The notes beneath the pieces were generated by a model. That model was not told the DNA's origin and did no database searches. It worked only from the letters and a program-made list of their open reading frames with translations. Positions 1-8,415 of a stretch of DNA of 64,000 nt are shown here, one piece after another (positions within the stretch are counted from its first letter, which is position 1; every line of letters begins with the position of its first letter). This DNA comes from Litorimonas sp051251645. Lineage in GTDB: Bacteria > Pseudomonadota > Alphaproteobacteria > Caulobacterales > Maricaulaceae. The stretch covers positions 1,302,001-1,366,000 of the forward strand of contig JBPOEY010000001.1 in the NCBI GenBank assembly GCA_051251645.1. Reading direction: 5' to 3'. A program made the position numbers and the translations under genes.

Positions 1-2
1 AT

Positions 3-236
3 TTCGCGTCACTGGCGCTTGAACCTATGGGCGACATCGCCGGAACGGCCAATGCTGTCTATGGCTTCTTCACCTCTACCGGGGCGAGCCTCCTCGGCCT
101 GGCCATTGCACAGCAATTCAATGGCACGGTCATTCCGCTTTTGATCGGCTATGTTTGTCTCGGCTTAGCCTCGCTCGGCATCATATTGATCACCGAGCGA
201 GGAAAATTGTTCGAGTTGGGTGCGGGGAAAACCTAA
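3..236 (+). CDS. MFS multidrug transporter, Bcr/CflA-like, C-terminal fragment
   Basis: Only the last 77 residues are in the window; the frame is open from base 3 and its start lies upstream. The fragment carries the conserved pattern EPMGDIAGTANAVYGFF followed by two hydrophobic helices, which matches the end of Bcr/CflA-type drug:proton antiporters of the major facilitator superfamily (inner membrane). The stop codon overlaps the end of the convergent acyl-CoA synthetase by 3 bp. Substrate cannot be judged from this fragment. Confidence 0.7.
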   Translation, partial: FASLALEPMGDIAGTANAVYGFFTSTGASLLGLAIAQQFNGTVIPLLIGYVCLGLASLGIILITERGKLFELGAGKT

Positions 237-1861
237 GCCTCCCCCTCAAGATCAAAATCTTTATATTGGATCTTAAGTTCGCGCTTTAGGATCTTGCCCG
301 TCGCGCCTAACGGAAGCTCGTCTTGGAAAACGATGGCATCGGGCATCCACCATTTCGCGCATTTATTGGCGATACAGGCTTTGATCTCATCCTTGTTCGG
401 GGTTTTACCCGGCACAGGCTGAACGATGAGCATAGGCCGTTCTTGCCATTTTTCATGACGTACACCGATGCAGGCGGCCATAGCGACATCCGGGTGATCC
501 GACGCGGCGTTTTCAATTTCTATGGATGATACCCACTCACCGCCAGACTTGATCACATCTTTCGAGCGGTCGGTGATTTCCATATAGCCTTCAGGGTGAA
601 GCGCAGAGACATCTCCCGTTGCGAACCAGCCATCATCGGTAAAGGCATCGGAGCCTGCACCCTTGAAGTAACCGGACGCAACCCATGGCCCACGCACATG
701 CAAGTGACCCGTCGCTTCACCGTCAGCGGGCAATTCATTGCCTTCATCATCGACGATGCGCATCTCGACGCCGTAGATACGACGCCCCGCCAGCAGTTTG
801 TGCGGCACAGTCGCCTCGTAATCGTCCAAATCTGTGTCGGGGTGCGGCGCATAGGTTGATCCGAGCGGCGACGTTTCCGTCATGCCCCAGCCCTGTTGCA
901 TTGGAATACCAAGATCGAGTTCATACGCGCGCAAGAGGCTTTCCGGCAAAGCCGACCCACCGACCAGCGCCTTCTTAACGTTCGGCAGTTTAATGCCTTC
1001 CGCCTTGCAATGATTGTAAATCCCAAGCCAGACCGTCGGTACGCCCGCCATTAAGGTCACACCTTCTTGTAGGATCACTTTTGTCAGATTGGGACCATCA
1101 AGCGCGGGGCCTGGCATGACCAGTTTCGCACCGACCATGGCGGCCGAATAAACGAGCCCCCAGGCTGAAACGTGAAACATGGGCACAACACCAAGAATGG
1201 TATCGCCGCCGCCGCCGCCAATAACGTCGGTGGCGCACCCCGCCATCGCGTGGAGGATCGTTGAACGGTGGCTATAGAGAACGCCCTTAGGGTCGCCCGT
1301 CGTGCCTGACGTATAGCAAAGCGTACAGGCCGTGTTTTCGTCAAAGCGCGGCCAATCGATGGTCTCAGAGGCGTCCGCGATAAAGCTTTCATAATCTTCA
1401 ACGGGCGCTGTGTAGTCTGGCAGGCCGGCTTTATCCGTCAAGCAAATCCAGCGCTCAACTGTTGGGCAAGCACTGTGCACGCCCTCAATGATGGGGCCAA
1501 AGGTCGAATCAAACATGACGAATTTATCTTCGGCATGGTTGACCATCCACGCAATTTGGGCTGGTTTCAGGCGAGGATTGATGGTGTGGACGACGGCCCC
1601 GATAGAACTGACGGCATAATAGATTTCAATATGACGATAATTATTCCACGCGATTGTCGCGACACGGTCGCCTGTTTTCACACCCGCATCCAATAAAGCA
1701 TTGGCCAACTTCCGCACGCGAACGGCACAATCCGCCCAGCCATATCTGTGTTCTGTCATATCGGCATTGACTGACATGATTTCGCGTTTCGAATGCACAG
1801 TCGCGGCGTGTTCGATCAAATCTGAAATCATGAGCTCGCGGCTCATCATAAGTCCCAGCAT
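233..1861 (-). CDS. AMP-binding fatty-acyl-CoA synthetase
   Basis: A 542-residue ANL-superfamily enzyme that would adenylate a carboxylic acid and transfer it to CoA. The P-loop signature YTSGTTGDPKG lies at about residues 183-193, and the C-terminal part holds GWFATGDVSALHPEGY and the catalytic lysine region GATGKILKRELK. The length and the MLGLM start match the medium/long-chain AlkK-like group. It is divergent from the threonine dehydratase (70 bp gap) and ends against the MFS gene. Chain-length preference is not readable; a second synthetase of the same superfamily lies at 34778-36349. Confidence 0.88.
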   Translation of the reverse strand: MLGLMMSRELMISDLIEHAATVHSKREIMSVNADMTEHRYGWADCAVRVRKLANALLDAGVKTGDRVATIAWNNYRHIEIYYAVSSIGAVVHTINPRLKPAQIAWMVNHAEDKFVMFDSTFGPIIEGVHSACPTVERWICLTDKAGLPDYTAPVEDYESFIADASETIDWPRFDENTACTLCYTSGTTGDPKGVLYSHRSTILHAMAGCATDVIGGGGGDTILGVVPMFHVSAWGLVYSAAMVGAKLVMPGPALDGPNLTKVILQEGVTLMAGVPTVWLGIYNHCKAEGIKLPNVKKALVGGSALPESLLRAYELDLGIPMQQGWGMTETSPLGSTYAPHPDTDLDDYEATVPHKLLAGRRIYGVEMRIVDDEGNELPADGEATGHLHVRGPWVASGYFKGAGSDAFTDDGWFATGDVSALHPEGYMEITDRSKDVIKSGGEWVSSIEIENAASDHPDVAMAACIGVRHEKWQERPMLIVQPVPGKTPNKDEIKACIANKCAKWWMPDAIVFQDELPLGATGKILKRELKIQYKDFDLEGEA

Positions 1862-1931
1862 GTATATTTTCCCCGTTTACGGTTTATCTTGATTGTGACC
1901 GTCCTTTTCAGACAAGAGGGAGGCGGTCAAT

Positions 1932-2909
1932 ATGGAGCGCCAAATGGGCACACCCACTTATGAAGACGTTCTTGCGGCTGCGGCGCGGCTGGATAGCCAT
2001 GCGGTGAAAACGCCGCTGCTGCATTCGGATGTGATTGATGCCATCGCGGGCGCAGAAATTCATTTCAAAGCGGAATGCCTGCAACATGTTGGCGCGTTCA
2101 AATATCGCGGCGCGCGCAATCGTTTAGCCGCGATGAGTGCGGCAGAACGTGCCGGCGGCGTCGTTGCGTTTTCTTCGGGTAATCACGCGCAAGGGGTTGC
2201 GCGCGCCGCCAAAGAACTCGGCATTGATGCGATCATCGTCATGCCGACGGATGCACCCGCCGTAAAAGTTGCTGGCGTTCTTCGGGACGGGGCGTCCATC
2301 GTCAGCTATGACCGGATGACCGAGAGCCGCGAAGACATCGCATCTCAGATCGCAGCGCGCGATGGGCGCACGGTCGTACCGTCCTATGACGACCCGTATA
2401 TTATTGCTGGCCAAGGCACGACAGGGCTCGAAATTGCGCGGTCAGGTCTCAGCTTTGATGCGCTGGTGACCTGTCTCGGCGGCGGCGGGCTCTGCGCGGG
2501 CATTAGCCTCGCCATGGCGGCGGAAAGCCCGGATACGCATATATTCGGCGCAGAACCTGCCGGGTATAATGACCACCAGATAAGCCTGCGCGCGGGCGAG
2601 CGTTGTCGTATCGCTGATAATCCACCTGAGACCCTTTGCGACGCCATCATGACGCCGATGCCGGGGGGCCTCACCTGGCCGATCAATTCCCAATATCTCA
2701 AAGGTGTCTTCGACGTCTCGGACGCGGATTGTCTCTACGCCATGAAACTCGCCAAATTACATCTGGATGTGACATTGGAACCGGGCGGTGCCGCGGCGAT
2801 GGCCGCCGTTGTCACAGGGCGCCTGCCGAAATCATATACGCGCGTTGCTGTGATTCTGTCAGGCGGAAATGTCGATCCGGCGGTTATGGACCGGGCGATG
2901 GCGAGTTAA
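1932..2909 (+). CDS. PLP-dependent threonine/serine dehydratase family protein
   Basis: A 325-residue fold-type II PLP enzyme without a C-terminal ACT domain, so of the catabolic threonine dehydratase / serine racemase / hydroxyaspartate ammonia-lyase type rather than the biosynthetic IlvA type. The Schiff-base lysine is K57 in the motif FKYRGA, the substrate loop is SSGNHAQG, and the phosphate-binding glycine loop is GGGGL near residue 184. The ATG at 1932 has a strong Shine-Dalgarno (GAGGGAGG, about 1916-1923), which supports this start over the ATG at 1944. It ends 4 bp inside the convergent nitroreductase gene. Exact substrate among threonine, serine and hydroxyaspartate is uncertain. Confidence 0.85.
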   Translation: MERQMGTPTYEDVLAAAARLDSHAVKTPLLHSDVIDAIAGAEIHFKAECLQHVGAFKYRGARNRLAAMSAAERAGGVVAFSSGNHAQGVARAAKELGIDAIIVMPTDAPAVKVAGVLRDGASIVSYDRMTESREDIASQIAARDGRTVVPSYDDPYIIAGQGTTGLEIARSGLSFDALVTCLGGGGLCAGISLAMAAESPDTHIFGAEPAGYNDHQISLRAGERCRIADNPPETLCDAIMTPMPGGLTWPINSQYLKGVFDVSDADCLYAMKLAKLHLDVTLEPGGAAAMAAVVTGRLPKSYTRVAVILSGGNVDPAVMDRAMAS

Positions 2910-3565
2910 GTCTTAAACGTCGCAATCTCGCCCAACGATTTCTTCTCCAACGCATGGGCTGGCACAGTGCAGCCCTCTGCGGGATAACCCACGACCAGCA
3001 GCACGAACGGTTTTTCCGTCTCAGGACGCCCGCAAATTTCGCGCAAAAATGTCATCGGCGCAGGCGTATGCGTGAGCGTGCCAAGTCCCACCGAATGGAG
3101 CGCCGTGATCAACATTCCCGTCGCCAGCCCGACGGATTCCGTGACATAATAATTTTTCCCATGATCGCCGCGTTTTTGGGCAAACACAGCAATCAGCCAC
3201 GGCGCGGTTTCAAGGAACGGTTTTTGATCATCAGTACCGAGCGGCGCGAGCGCATCCAGCCATTCGTCGGACGCACGGCCCTTGTAAAACGCGCGCTCTT
3301 CTTCCTCTGCAGCTTCGCGGATCGCGTGTTTCGTTTCAGGATCAGAAATCGCAACGAAATGCCAAGGCTGTAAATTTGCGCCGCTTGGCGCGGACCCTGC
3401 AACCTGTATGGCGGTTTCAATCAAAGACTTCGGAACGGGCGTGTCAGCGAAATCGCGGATCGTTCGCCGCTTGGACATGTGATCGCGAAAATCGTCCAAA
3501 CGAGCCGTCATCTCAGCCTCACTCAGACGCACATAACCGGTGAGCGGAACGGTGTCCGCGCTCAT
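2906..3565 (-). CDS. nitroreductase-family flavoprotein, iodotyrosine deiodinase-like
   Basis: A 219-residue FMN-dependent nitroreductase-fold protein. The motifs KRRTIRDF (FMN phosphate contact), AGSAPSGANLQPWHFV, the acidic run REAAEEEERAFY and a C-terminal VVGYPAEG follow the pattern of the iodotyrosine deiodinase (IYD/BluB-like) branch rather than the NfsA/NfsB type. The open frame extends further upstream, but the ATG at 3565 overlaps the tdh stop as ATGA, which argues for this start. It is the last gene of the kbl-tdh operon. Natural substrate unknown; reductive dehalogenation or a quinone/nitro reduction are both possible. Confidence 0.75.
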   Translation of the reverse strand: MSADTVPLTGYVRLSEAEMTARLDDFRDHMSKRRTIRDFADTPVPKSLIETAIQVAGSAPSGANLQPWHFVAISDPETKHAIREAAEEEERAFYKGRASDEWLDALAPLGTDDQKPFLETAPWLIAVFAQKRGDHGKNYYVTESVGLATGMLITALHSVGLGTLTHTPAPMTFLREICGRPETEKPFVLLVVGYPAEGCTVPAHALEKKSLGEIATFKT

Positions 3566-4608
3566 AGTTGTGTCCAATCGAGGATCACTTTCCCGGTTTT
3601 GCCCGTTTCCATCAAATCGAACGCCTGCTGAAAATCGCGGGCCGCAAAACGATGCGTAATCATGGCTTTCATATCCAAACCGCTGTCGATCATGGCGAGC
3701 ATTTTGAACCACGTCTCATACATTTGCCGCCCGTAGATCCCATTAAGCGTCAGCGCTTTGCCAACGATTTTGCCCAGATCAACCGGGTAAGGCGTTGCAG
3801 GAATGCCTAGCATCGCCATGTTGCCGCCCATCAGCATCGTATCGAGCATTTGATCGAACGCAGGCTTCGCGCCGCTCATTTCCAAACCGACATCGAACCC
3901 TTCGGTCATGCCAATCTCGGCCATCACCGTTTTCAAGTCCTCGTTCATCGCATTGACCATGGTCGTGCGGGACGTGATCGATTTGGCGAAGTTAAGCCGC
4001 CAATCATTGATGTCGGTGAGGACAACCCGTCGCGCGCCCGCCCGTTCACACACGCGCGCCGCCATAATACCAATGGGTCCCGCGCCTGTAATCAACACAT
4101 CTTCGCCGACCAGATCATAGGCCAGCGCGGTGTGCACCGCATTGCCGAGGGGGTCGAGGATGGCCGCGATTTCAAGGTCAAAATCATCGCCGAGTGGAAT
4201 GACGTTGAATTCAGGCAAGGCCAGATATTCCGCGAATGCCCCCGGCAAATTGACGCCGATGCCTTTTGTATCGGGATCAAGATGGAACTTTCCGGCTCGG
4301 GCATTTCTTGACCGTGTTCCTACGACATGGCCCTCTCCGCTGACACGTTCGCCGACCTTAACCCGTGTGACGGTGCTGCCGACCGCCGCAACTGTGCCAC
4401 CATATTCATGGCCGACGACCATCGGCACAGGCACGTTCTTCTGCGCCCATTCATCCCATTTATAGATGTGCATATCCGTGCCGCAAATGGCGGTCTTTTC
4501 AATCCGGATCAGCACCTCGTTCGGCGCGATGTCAGGCACAGGCACATCCTGCATCCAGAGGCCTTTTTCGGACTTCGCTTTGACCAGCGCTTTCATAGTT
4601 TCAGTCAT
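3562..4608 (-). CDS. tdh: L-threonine 3-dehydrogenase
   Basis: A 348-residue medium-chain alcohol dehydrogenase that oxidises L-threonine to 2-amino-3-ketobutyrate with NAD+. The catalytic zinc ligand region AICGTDMHIYKWDEWAQ (C42) and GHE (H67, E68), the Rossmann motif GAGPIGIMAA, and KGIYGRQMYETW are all typical of Tdh. The structural-zinc lobe is unusual: in a gapless alignment with E. coli Tdh the four cysteines become G97, S100, A103 and D111. Start and stop overlap kbl and the nitroreductase by 4 bp each (ATGA), so the three genes are translationally coupled. Glycine and acetyl-CoA are made with Kbl. Confidence 0.93.
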   Translation of the reverse strand: MTETMKALVKAKSEKGLWMQDVPVPDIAPNEVLIRIEKTAICGTDMHIYKWDEWAQKNVPVPMVVGHEYGGTVAAVGSTVTRVKVGERVSGEGHVVGTRSRNARAGKFHLDPDTKGIGVNLPGAFAEYLALPEFNVIPLGDDFDLEIAAILDPLGNAVHTALAYDLVGEDVLITGAGPIGIMAARVCERAGARRVVLTDINDWRLNFAKSITSRTTMVNAMNEDLKTVMAEIGMTEGFDVGLEMSGAKPAFDQMLDTMLMGGNMAMLGIPATPYPVDLGKIVGKALTLNGIYGRQMYETWFKMLAMIDSGLDMKAMITHRFAARDFQQAFDLMETGKTGKVILDWTQL

Positions 4609-5807
4609 GACACAATCCCGAGATCACGCCCAACCTTGGTGAACGCCGCGATCGCCCGGTCAATTTGATCAGGCGTATGCGCCGCGCTCATCTGCGTGCG
4701 AATGCGCGCCAGACCTTTGGGAACCACCGGGAAGAAAAAGCCGATGACGTAGATACCTTTATCAAGCAAACGCGTGCTCATCTCCTGCGCGAGCTTCGCA
4801 TCGTGCAGCATAACGGGGATAATCGGGTGCTCTCCGGGAAGGAGATCAAAGCCAGCTTTTGTCATCCCGTCGCGGAAGCGTTTTGAATTCTCAAACAAGC
4901 GTGCTCGCAAATCGTCACCTTCTTTTGCCATCTCTATGGCTTTGAGCGATGCCCCGACCAAATTAGGCGCAAGACTGTTAGAAAAAAGATAGGGTCGCGA
5001 CCGCTGGCGCAAAATGTCGATCACTTCTTGGCGCGCACAGGTGAAACCGCCCATCGCGCCACCGAGCGCCTTACCGAGTGTTCCGGTGAGAATATCAACA
5101 CCACCCTGAACGCCGCACTGGCTCGCCGTGCCGCGACCTTGCTCGCCCATGAATCCTGTCGAGTGACAGTCATCGACCATCAACAGCGCGTCATATTTTT
5201 TCTTGAGCGCGACCACGCCCGCGAGATTGCAAATCGTGCCGTCCATTGAAAACACACCGTCCGTCGCGATGAGGATATGCCGCGCGCCATCCTCTCGAGC
5301 TTGTTGCAGCTGGGCTTCAAGATCGACCATATCGTTATTTTTGTAGCGATAGCGTTTGGCTTTACAGAGGCGGATGCCATCAATGATCGAGGCGTGATTG
5401 AGGCTGTCGGAGACAATCGCATCTTCGGGACCAAGCAAGGGTTCAAACAGGCCACCATTCGCATCAAAACAGGCCGCATAGAGGATCGTATCCTCATAGC
5501 CGAGCCAATCGGCAATCGCGCGCTCAAGATCGCGGTGCTGTGCCTGCGTGCCACAAATAAAACGCACGCTCGCCATACCAAACCCGTGATCATCAAGCGC
5601 TTGTTTACTCGCGGCGATCAATTCAGGCGCGTCAGCCAAACCGAGATAGTTGTTGGCGCAAAAGTTGAGGACATCTTTGCTAGCCCCATCATTGATTTGG
5701 ATTTCTGCATCTTGCGCGCTCGTGATGATCCGCTCACGCTTATAAAGCCCGTCAGCCTCAATCTGTTTGAGTTCTGTGGCGATGTGATCGAAGAAGGTTT
5801 GTGACAT
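4605..5807 (-). CDS. kbl: glycine C-acetyltransferase (2-amino-3-ketobutyrate CoA ligase)
   Basis: A 400-residue alpha-oxoamine synthase (PLP, fold type I), close to the usual 395-400. It cleaves 2-amino-3-ketobutyrate with CoA to glycine and acetyl-CoA, the second step after Tdh. Visible motifs are DDCHSTGFMGEQGRGT and the Schiff-base lysine in GTLGKALGGAMGG (about residue 246). The chosen ATG at 5807 is preceded by TAGGACCT; an upstream in-frame ATG at 5828 is less likely. First gene of the operon kbl-tdh-nitroreductase, with a 70-bp divergent promoter region shared with the uracil-DNA glycosylase gene. Confidence 0.95.
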   Translation of the reverse strand: MSQTFFDHIATELKQIEADGLYKRERIITSAQDAEIQINDGASKDVLNFCANNYLGLADAPELIAASKQALDDHGFGMASVRFICGTQAQHRDLERAIADWLGYEDTILYAACFDANGGLFEPLLGPEDAIVSDSLNHASIIDGIRLCKAKRYRYKNNDMVDLEAQLQQAREDGARHILIATDGVFSMDGTICNLAGVVALKKKYDALLMVDDCHSTGFMGEQGRGTASQCGVQGGVDILTGTLGKALGGAMGGFTCARQEVIDILRQRSRPYLFSNSLAPNLVGASLKAIEMAKEGDDLRARLFENSKRFRDGMTKAGFDLLPGEHPIIPVMLHDAKLAQEMSTRLLDKGIYVIGFFFPVVPKGLARIRTQMSAAHTPDQIDRAIAAFTKVGRDLGIVS

Positions 5808-5877
5808 AGGTCCTAAATAATGAAACACGGCGACAGTTCACGCATTATCTTTGACACTTATTGGAAAGGTTTGCCAC

Positions 5878-6495
5878 ATGTCGTCGTTGAATGCCCTAAT
5901 AAAGACGATCCGCGCCTGTGATGTCTGCCAATATGCGATACCGCCGCTTCCCGTACAGCCCAATCCGATCCTTCGCGCCACGCAATATTCAAAAATTCGC
6001 ATTATCAGCCAAGCGCCTGGCACGCTCGCTCATGCGAGTACCCTGCCTTTCAACGATCCGTCCGGTCGGCGTCTCCGGGATTGGCTCGGAGTGAATCCGT
6101 CCACCTTTTACAATGCCAATAATTTTGCGATCACGCCGATGGGATTTTGCTTTCCGGGGCAGGATGCCAAGGGCGGTGACTTGCCGCCTCGTCGTGAATG
6201 TGCGCCGCTTTGGCAACCGCAATTAGATCAACAGATGCAGCATGTGGAACTCACCTTGCTTGTGGGCATGTATGCGGTGAAGCATGTGTTGGGACCAAAG
6301 GCCGAGCGTAACCTGACAGAGACCGTGCGCAATTGGCAGGCTTACGGGCCAACAATTATGCCCCTGCCGCATCCCTCATGGCGCAATAATGGCTGGATCA
6401 AAAAGCACGATTGGTTCGCGACAGAATTAACGGAATTGCGGCGGCGCGTCGGAGAGCTGATCACGCGCGACGATACGAATATCGGCATTCGTTGA
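5878..6495 (+). CDS. uracil-DNA glycosylase superfamily protein (Fe-S type)
   Basis: A 205-residue protein of the COG1573-type uracil-DNA glycosylase superfamily, expected to excise uracil from DNA. It has QAPG (motif 1 region), a DPSGRRLRDWLGV segment and the C-terminal PLPHPSWRN motif. Cysteines C14 and C17 (CDVC) plus a second pair spaced C-x16-C (GFCFPG to REC) reproduce the 4Fe-4S ligand pattern of family 4/5 enzymes. The ATG at 5878 has GGAAAGG eight bases upstream and is preferred over 5851. Its last 69 bp overlap the convergent pbpC gene. Confidence 0.8.
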   Translation: MSSLNALIKTIRACDVCQYAIPPLPVQPNPILRATQYSKIRIISQAPGTLAHASTLPFNDPSGRRLRDWLGVNPSTFYNANNFAITPMGFCFPGQDAKGGDLPPRRECAPLWQPQLDQQMQHVELTLLVGMYAVKHVLGPKAERNLTETVRNWQAYGPTIMPLPHPSWRNNGWIKKHDWFATELTELRRRVGELITRDDTNIGIR

Positions 6496-8415
6496 ACGCC
6501 CTTTTGTGTCGATGACGCTGACGCGGTAAAAACCCGGCGCGTCCGGTTTCCAGACTGCCAAGCCGCCGTCACGCGACACAGGCTCCCCCGATACGAACAA
6601 TCGCACCGGCAACTCGCTATCGACTGAGATCGATAAGCCGCGTTCGCTGTGCAGAACCTCTGTGCCGCTAGAGGGGAACAGAATAATCGGACCGTTATCG
6701 GTCTGTGCCGCCACCGTCTTCAACGCAGACGGCGCGTTAGTCTCGGGCCCATCACGCGCTACATGAGCAAACGGCGCGGCAATATCGAATAAGAGGGGCG
6801 CAGAGGATCCACGGCCTGTCGCGCCCGGTCGCGGCGCACCGTCCGGGCGTCCGGTCCAAACAATCACAGCATAATCCCCGGCAAGCCCCGCCGCCCAGCT
6901 ATCGCGAAAGCCATAAGACGTCCCGGTTTTATAGGCGATACGCCCGACACCCGACATATTCGCGAAGCCTCTGGGCACAGGTGCCCCACGAAGAGCTTCT
7001 ATGACAGCTGTCGCTGTGTCCTCTGTCACTAGGCGGTAAACTTCGCCGTCAGGGGCGTCAGGTTTAAACCGCAACGGCCCCGCTTCGCCGCCATTGCCGA
7101 GCGCGGTATAAAGTACGGCTAAGTCACGCGCTGATAAGCCGGTGCCACCTAAGGCCAGCGCCAAGCCTTCGCCTTTCGTATCCCCAATTCGTCCCCGCGC
7201 TTTCGGTCCTGCTGCCGATAAAGCCGCGCGAAACCGCTCTGCACCGACGGCGTGCAACGCCGTGACAGCCGGGACATTAAGCGAATGTTGCAGTGCCTCG
7301 CGCACGGTGACTGTGCCGTGATAGCGACGCGTGAAATTCTCGGGGCGGTAGGAACCAAATCGCGTCGGGGCGTCCCGTAAATCGCTATCCATATCCAAGG
7401 CCCCATCATCGCGCGCCATCGCGTAGATAAAGGGTTTGAGCGTTGATCCCGGGGATCGCACCCGGTCCGTCATGTCAATCCAACCACCTGCATGATCGCG
7501 CGCGCCCGTTCCGACAAGCACACGCACTTCGCGGGTCGGCACATGAACAATCATTGCGGCGGCATTGACGGGTACGGGTTGCTTATTCGTCCAATTGGAC
7601 AAGTGCCGGGCAACCCGCGCTTGTTCAGCCGCATCTATCGTGCTTATGCCACCACCAAAAGTTTGATGCGCGAGAATATCTCGGTTCGGCAAAGACCGCT
7701 TACTCGTCGGAACGGGCTGCGTCTTGGCTGCCACCGCAGTTTTAGCGTCGAGCAAACCGTCGTCCACCATACGGTCGAGCACGCGGTCGCGCCCGGCTTT
7801 CGCTGCGACAGGGTTTCGGTCCGGGCGGCGGGCTTCCGGCGACTGCGGCAAAGCGAGCAGAAGCGCGATTTCGTCCGGGCTCAAGTAGCGCGGCGATTTC
7901 CCGAGCCAAATCCGCGAGGCCGCTTCAATCCCTTCGATGTTTGAACCGTATGAAATCCGGCTCAGATAACGTTCCAATTGCTCAGACTTACTCATCCGCA
8001 GATCAAGTCGGATGGCCTCAACCGCTTCGATCATTTTTGTCGGCAAGGTCCGAGGGCGCGGCTTATATTGTCGCCCCAATTGTTGCGTCAGAGTGGACGC
8101 ACCGGACACAACCTCACCTGAGCTGAGATTACTTTTGATGGCCCGACCAATCGCGAGCGGATCGACGCCAATATGGCTGTAGAACCGCTGATCTTCGATC
8201 GCGATCAGCGCCTCAATATAGGCGGGATCAATCCGCTCTAAATCGGCTTGAAGCCGAATACGACCGTCCTCCACGCTGCCGATATGCAGAACTTCGCCCG
8301 CCCTGTCGCGCAACACGGACGACACCGTATCGGCGTCACCTGGCAGAACAGGTAAGCAAAACCAGCCGACGGCAAGCGCGACTGCGCCCGTGAGTATGAG
8401 ACGTCTTTTTCTCAA
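6427..8415 (-). CDS. pbpC: penicillin-binding protein 1C
   Basis: A bifunctional class A PBP: glycosyltransferase motif EDQRFYSHIGVDPLA (near residue 73) with the membrane anchor just before it, then the transpeptidase with SxxK in GSTLKPF (about 323), SLN, and KTGTS (about 494), and a C-terminal BiPBP-C beta domain. It builds and crosslinks peptidoglycan at the inner membrane. I place the start at the TTG at 8415, whose TTGA overlaps the stop of the A2M gene; this gives 662 residues. The open frame runs to 8589, but that would overlap A2M by about 180 bp. Pairing with A2M is the classic pbpC-yfhM arrangement. Confidence 0.9.
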   Translation of the reverse strand: MRKRRLILTGAVALAVGWFCLPVLPGDADTVSSVLRDRAGEVLHIGSVEDGRIRLQADLERIDPAYIEALIAIEDQRFYSHIGVDPLAIGRAIKSNLSSGEVVSGASTLTQQLGRQYKPRPRTLPTKMIEAVEAIRLDLRMSKSEQLERYLSRISYGSNIEGIEAASRIWLGKSPRYLSPDEIALLLALPQSPEARRPDRNPVAAKAGRDRVLDRMVDDGLLDAKTAVAAKTQPVPTSKRSLPNRDILAHQTFGGGISTIDAAEQARVARHLSNWTNKQPVPVNAAAMIVHVPTREVRVLVGTGARDHAGGWIDMTDRVRSPGSTLKPFIYAMARDDGALDMDSDLRDAPTRFGSYRPENFTRRYHGTVTVREALQHSLNVPAVTALHAVGAERFRAALSAAGPKARGRIGDTKGEGLALALGGTGLSARDLAVLYTALGNGGEAGPLRFKPDAPDGEVYRLVTEDTATAVIEALRGAPVPRGFANMSGVGRIAYKTGTSYGFRDSWAAGLAGDYAVIVWTGRPDGAPRPGATGRGSSAPLLFDIAAPFAHVARDGPETNAPSALKTVAAQTDNGPIILFPSSGTEVLHSERGLSISVDSELPVRLFVSGEPVSRDGGLAVWKPDAPGFYRVSVIDTKGRSTNADIRIVARDQLSDAPPQFR

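Noticed and set aside
2636..3373. 245-codon plus-strand ORF across the dehydratase end and the nitroreductase
   Set aside because: It is antisense to two clear enzymes and has no domain or ribosome site; a shadow frame.
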